Positions 38,377 to 41,906 of a DNA stretch of 41,906 nucleotides are shown one piece after another. Every line of letters begins with the position of its first letter. Positions within the stretch are counted from its first letter, which is position 1. Where the stretch lies: the IMG/VR virus record IMGVR_UViG_3300036851_000660, positions 1 to 41,906 of that record. One strand, given 5' to 3'. The position numbers and the translations under genes are program-made. The notes below the pieces were generated by a model. The model ran no database searches, was not told the DNA's origin, and saw only the letters and a list, made by a program, of their open reading frames with translations. The stretch comes from a virus.

Positions 38377-39044
38377 TACAGGGGGTACTCCGCACCACGA
38401 TAGAAGGAATAATCGGTTGCTGGTGCTTTCACCGGCTTATCAAACAGCGAAGAGATTGTTTTCACGGTTGCTGGATTCGTCAGTGGTTCAATACCCGACA
38501 AGATCGTGCGGAGTTGGCGGCGACGAAGAGCGGTTGCCTGCGCATCACGTAGTCGCAGGGTGGACTCGGCCTCTCGTTGGGCTTGTGTACGTGTGTCGGC
38601 TGCGCGAGCAAGTGCTTGTTCTGCTTCAAACTGTAAGCGTTCCTCTCCGTACTTCCGGCGAAGGTTCTGCGTGCCAATCGCCCGACCAACCTCAATACTG
38701 GCGGTCAGTTGGGTGAGCATGGGACTGCCAATTTGCTCGACACCTGATCCCGCATACGCCGCAGCAATCCCACCAGCCGTGGTGTCATCCTGCCGCTCCA
38801 AGGTGCGAATATTTGATGCGGTGACTGCATTGAGTGTCGCCACATCACGCATAGCAGCAGCCGCACGTTGAGTGAGTGCTCGGCTGATGGCTGAGGCCGA
38901 CGCAAGGATATCCTCCGCTTCGGTGACACCCAGATCAGAGAGGTCACCAGCTGCACCACCAAGCTCGGCAGCACTTTGAAATTTGCTAACCGAGCCTGCG
39001 AGTGCAGTGACAAGACTTGCAATCCCCTCGACTTCACCTGCCAT
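38376..39044 (-). CDS. Internal virion protein (gp14-like)
   Basis: 222 aa. Ala-rich helical N-terminus (AGEVEGIASLVTALAGSVSK), a central region with small residues (TTAGGIAAAYAGSGVEQIGS) and a long basic helix of about 60 residues (KYGEERLQFEAEQALARAAD). The pattern and position match podophage gp14-like ejection proteins that open the outer membrane. TAATG coupling to the metallopeptidase-like gene. Confidence 0.7.
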   Translation of the reverse strand: MAGEVEGIASLVTALAGSVSKFQSAAELGGAAGDLSDLGVTEAEDILASASAISRALTQRAAAAMRDVATLNAVTASNIRTLERQDDTTAGGIAAAYAGSGVEQIGSPMLTQLTASIEVGRAIGTQNLRRKYGEERLQFEAEQALARAADTRTQAQREAESTLRLRDAQATALRRRQLRTILSGIEPLTNPATVKTISSLFDKPVKAPATDYSFYRGAEYPL

Positions 39045-39643
39045 TATTGTGGCTCTCTATCAAATGGAGCGATAGTTCCGTACAGACTCTTGAGCAAAAA
39101 TCGGACCTTTTCTAATGATTCTTTTGAGGGTGCTGCTGGCGCAGTTGTTGAGGCATGGCCGAGAATGTCAGCTATTTGCTCGTCATTGATATCGTAAAAC
39201 TGTATAGAGCTGAGTTTTCTCTTTACTTTGAGGAATCTGTCGAGCCAATTCGGCTCCTGCAACCCAAATGCATACAAGGCATGTCCTGCTTCATGACGCA
39301 TGGTATTCTGTTGTTGCTCACGGTTACGCCGAACCGTGTCAATATAGATCGATTGTAATGTTGGAAAGAATACCCCTGCGGCGTTTGAAAGCGAGACAGG
39401 GAAGTCCTGTCCAGGAAGTTTGCGAGTCTTGCTTCCATAGAGCGTTACGTTCTCCTGAACCCGTTCCAATGCTTGCAGAACCGTGCGATTTGCCGCTGCT
39501 TCGGCATACGTACTCTTCGGGTCAGTCATCTCACTGATGAGATCAGCCGCTTCTTGATCGCCAACACGAATCTTGGCCGCTGCTTCACGAGGCGCAACAG
39601 CATCTATCACATATCGTGTTATTGTCTCAACAAAGCTATCCAC
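39044..39643 (-). CDS. Zincin-like metallopeptidase (HEAGH) in virion module
   Basis: 199 aa from a GTG at 39643 with GAGGTGG 6 bases upstream; an ATG at 39691 is in frame but lacks a site. Residues 98-121 have an edge strand (FPTLQSIYIDTV) followed by TMRHEAGHALYAFG: zinc ligands His117 and His121 with catalytic Glu118. The third ligand is unclear (DEQIADILGHAS is a candidate). Overlaps the tail tubular B stop by 8 bp. It could process virion proteins or cut peptide bonds in the cell wall. I know no firm parallel at this position. Confidence 0.7.
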   Translation of the reverse strand: MDSFVETITRYVIDAVAPREAAAKIRVGDQEAADLISEMTDPKSTYAEAAANRTVLQALERVQENVTLYGSKTRKLPGQDFPVSLSNAAGVFFPTLQSIYIDTVRRNREQQQNTMRHEAGHALYAFGLQEPNWLDRFLKVKRKLSSIQFYDINDEQIADILGHASTTAPAAPSKESLEKVRFLLKSLYGTIAPFDREPQ

Positions 39644-41906
39644 CACTTCCACCTCGGGAAACGTCTTCCACTTCGAGATACCTGGTGACATTCAACACTG
39701 TGATAGGATATGGTTGAGGCTGTTCAATGACAATATCAGCATCGAAGTCCCATCCCAACGAATCAACTTCTTTCAATCCGGTATAGAGTGGTTGAGGCGA
39801 ATCAACAGGGGTACTTTCCACCGCAAACTCAGGCAACTCGTTATTCACAGTACAGCCCAATGTGTTTAATAATGCCACATTGATACGAATGTTTGACAGA
39901 TGCAGTCCGGCAAGGGGGATGTTCTGGTATGTCGGGCGCAACGTGGTCAATCGTGGCGTGAATGGTAAGCCGACCTCCACGAGTTTGGCGGGCGGATCAA
40001 TCGCCACCTCCCCTTGCATGACCATACGAATGCCCTGAAACATGCCATCACCGAGTACCGCAACATTCAACTCTTCCAGGTGATCGAGTCCATTCAGTGA
40101 GGCAACAGGGGCATCGTTTGATTCGATGAGTGCAGCATCCATCATGGACTGCCCGTAAAAGCCCCCAGAATCGTCCAGGTACTCAATGGAGGGGGTACTG
40201 CCTGTACGGACCACCAGGAGCCACAACTGGTCTCTATCGCCGTCTGGGTGCGGAATAACGCATACACACAACACGGTGCCGGTTGTCGTTTGTGGTGCCC
40301 ACCCGGCAACCACATGCTCCTTCAAATAGGTCAATGCATGCAATTGGCCAGTATCAGTCACAATCCAAACGACTGGACGGGGTTCTTGCTGGTACGAAAC
40401 CGCAGTAATGCCGTCTGCTGTCAGGTTCTCTGCGGTGATTGAGCGATCTTCCACCTGTCGTGCATCGGTCGTGAAATCATTGATACTCGCACTCTCGTAG
40501 AGACGGACACGGGAGCGGGGGATGAACATCAACGCTTGTGGGGTGCGAGCCGGTTGAATATTTGTGGAGCCATAGCCGGTGGGACTGGTTGCATCCACCC
40601 CAGTAGGTGTAATCGTATGGCCCAATTCCCCACGAATAATAAACTCGTTACGATCTGTTCCAACCACCAGCGATTGTTCGCCTGCCATCCACTGGATCGT
40701 ATTCACTTCGGTGGAGGCCAGATCAAACTGATAGGGATCGCTCGCGTTGACCCCGGTTCCATAATCCGAATAGACACTGATTCGGCTGCCCCATATCCGG
40801 TTGGGAAATGCTGGTGATCCACCAAAATTCAGTCGTCCACCTTGAAAGGTCAATGTGTTGGGATAACCTAAGTTGCTTGACCATTGCGAATCCTCAAGTG
40901 CCCAGGCACCAGGCAAAGCAGCAATAGCATCATCCAGCGCCTTCCGTATGACCCCACGCATCGTTGTTGCCGTCACGAATTCTGTCAGCTCAATAATTCC
41001 ACTATTCACACGAATATAACGCCCGAGGTCAGTCGGACGGAATCCATTGGCATCGTACAGTTTGACCGAGACATTCGTGAGTCCAGCAATCGCATTTTGA
41101 TTATTCCGAAAGGCTCCAACCGATGTCACCGAGGTTGCCGTGAAAAACGCCTCAACTGTATTACCAGGTTGATAGACAAACTCCGCCAGCGCATTGCTCA
41201 AATCAGTGCTATCACCCACCATAAATGAGAGAGGTGCTTCGGAGACATCAAATGTCACACGATAGGTTGCACCAGGAACAGTCGTCCACGCCTGCTCGAT
41301 GTGTGCTAGTCCTTGGATACCACCATCGAGATACACTTTGCCGGGGAACGGGACATAGGCGACACCGGTCTTTCGCACCTCGTAATCGTCCGCTGCAGCC
41401 CATGTGGAGCCATTCTTCGTCGTCACAAGATTGCCCCCGTTGACCGCAACTACTGAGTCTTCGGTTGAGTCAGAGGCTTTGAGGACACGATGGCCTGGAC
41501 GGACACCAGCCGTAATAAAATTGACGGTATCAACGAGCAGCTCATCACCACTTCCAGCTTCGGCTGTGCCAACGAGCACCGTTCGACCAGAGAAATCTGA
41601 CCACTGCAAGAGGTTGGGGAACGTGCCATCGGTTACCAGCTCAAGCGCACTGGGCTGAACCATCTGCGTAATGAGTGTGACACGTGCACCGACAGGTTCA
41701 GCTTTATCAATATGCAATTGGGTATTGGGACTGCCAGAGAGACGCCAGGTGAATCCGTAGAGTACGCCACCAGAAAACGGATTCGTAATGTCCATCAACA
41801 CAGAGGTATCACTGTTATATTGCGTGATGACCCCCCTGCCTTGTCCCTGGTTGGGCTCTTCGGTAATGACACGATCCACATCGGACGGATAGAAGATGCC
41901 ACCAGA
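39636..41906 (-). CDS. Tail tubular protein B, C-terminal part (joins 1-679)
   Basis: C-terminal 714 codons (39636-41779) of the 940-aa tail tube/nozzle gene, plus the duplicated 127-bp end; the frame continues into positions 679-1. Features include LTFQGGRLNFGGSPAFPNRI, WMAGEQSLVVGTDRNEF and SVMMDAALI-like beta segments typical of gp12-like nozzle proteins. The middle is beta-rich, with a carbohydrate-binding-like region at DVSEAPLSFMVG and VTSVGAFRNNQ. An apparent start at 41879 is only an internal Met. Confidence 0.88.
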   Translation of the reverse strand, partial: SGGIFYPSDVDRVITEEPNQGQGRGVITQYNSDTSVLMDITNPFSGGVLYGFTWRLSGSPNTQLHIDKAEPVGARVTLITQMVQPSALELVTDGTFPNLLQWSDFSGRTVLVGTAEAGSGDELLVDTVNFITAGVRPGHRVLKASDSTEDSVVAVNGGNLVTTKNGSTWAAADDYEVRKTGVAYVPFPGKVYLDGGIQGLAHIEQAWTTVPGATYRVTFDVSEAPLSFMVGDSTDLSNALAEFVYQPGNTVEAFFTATSVTSVGAFRNNQNAIAGLTNVSVKLYDANGFRPTDLGRYIRVNSGIIELTEFVTATTMRGVIRKALDDAIAALPGAWALEDSQWSSNLGYPNTLTFQGGRLNFGGSPAFPNRIWGSRISVYSDYGTGVNASDPYQFDLASTEVNTIQWMAGEQSLVVGTDRNEFIIRGELGHTITPTGVDATSPTGYGSTNIQPARTPQALMFIPRSRVRLYESASINDFTTDARQVEDRSITAENLTADGITAVSYQQEPRPVVWIVTDTGQLHALTYLKEHVVAGWAPQTTTGTVLCVCVIPHPDGDRDQLWLLVVRTGSTPSIEYLDDSGGFYGQSMMDAALIESNDAPVASLNGLDHLEELNVAVLGDGMFQGIRMVMQGEVAIDPPAKLVEVGLPFTPRLTTLRPTYQNIPLAGLHLSNIRINVALLNTLGCTVNNELPEFAVESTPVDSPQPLYTGLKEVDSLGWDFDADIVIEQPQPYPITVLNVTRYLEVEDVSRGGSGG
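41780..41906. repeat. Terminal direct repeat, right copy
   Basis: Exact second copy of bases 1-127, lying inside the tail tubular B gene. A genuine packaged terminal repeat inside a coding region cannot be excluded, but the length and the position within a gene favour an assembly overlap. Confidence 0.95.

Noticed and set aside
1-41906. Phage RNA polymerase, integrase, repressor or primase gene
   Set aside because: Looked for in all long frames; none has the required motifs. The only large plus-strand enzyme is the family A DNA polymerase.

Overview
The window is a complete or near-complete genome of a virulent short-tailed (podovirus-type) bacteriophage. The first 127 bases recur exactly as the last 127 (1-127 = 41780-41906). 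Joining the ends there gives a circle of about 41,779 bp and restores one uninterrupted 940-codon tail-tube gene across the junction. No integrase, excisionase or lysogeny repressor is recognisable. The host is probably Gram-negative: there are three T7-type internal virion (ejection) genes, one carrying a lytic transglycosylase domain, and ribosome-binding sites and promoters are of ordinary Shine-Dalgarno and sigma-70 type. No phage RNA polymerase gene is present, so this is not a T7-type autographivirus despite the T7-like virion plan.

Layout. One long minus-strand late block runs leftward from 15342, through position 1, around the junction, and down to 31640. In order of transcription it encodes a small DNA-binding-like protein, a terminase small-subunit candidate, a small conserved protein, a tail-fibre N-terminal domain protein, the large terminase, a GNAT-like protein, a small virion protein, the portal, a Bbp19-like protein, an Acb2-like helical-hairpin candidate, the scaffold, three small proteins (two with membrane segments), a Cys-rich mini-protein, tRNA-Met, the major capsid protein and a capsid-adjacent protein. 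Five consecutive genes that all begin with signal peptides follow, then tail tubular A, tail tubular B, an HEAGH metallopeptidase-like protein and the three internal virion proteins. One plus-strand block (about 15.9-31.6 kb) carries early and replication genes: small unknown early proteins, a kinase-fold-like protein, a glycosylase-like helix-hairpin-helix protein, a sigma region-2-like protein, a RecA-fold helicase, a PD-(D/E)XK nuclease, a Sak4-like ATPase, an SSB-like protein, a truncated uracil-DNA glycosylase, a dCTP deaminase, a family A DNA polymerase, an exonuclease, an RNA ligase and a nucleoside deoxyribosyltransferase-like protein. The blocks diverge at 15.3-15.9 kb, an AT-rich promoter and possible origin region, and converge at about 31.63 kb.

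Most unusual content. (1) About 700 bp between a strong sigma-70 promoter (16123-16151) and the first early gene (16909) has no credible ORF but is full of hairpins, some with GNRA loops; it is a candidate large structured noncoding RNA. (2) Three long compound hairpins (5699-5739, 18631-18692, 36782-36816) share an architecture while their inner stems differ by compensating changes. (3) The five-gene signal-peptide cassette sits inside the virion operon. (4) A sigma-like protein is present with no RNA polymerase gene. (5) No canonical endolysin can be found.

How the genes work together (inference). Host RNA polymerase would start the early block from the 16.1 kb promoter and internal sigma-70 promoters at 20.4 and 23.8 kb. 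The replication proteins copy the genome, and the late block is then expressed from promoters near 15.4-15.5 kb. All family assignments come from reading motifs; no database search was run.
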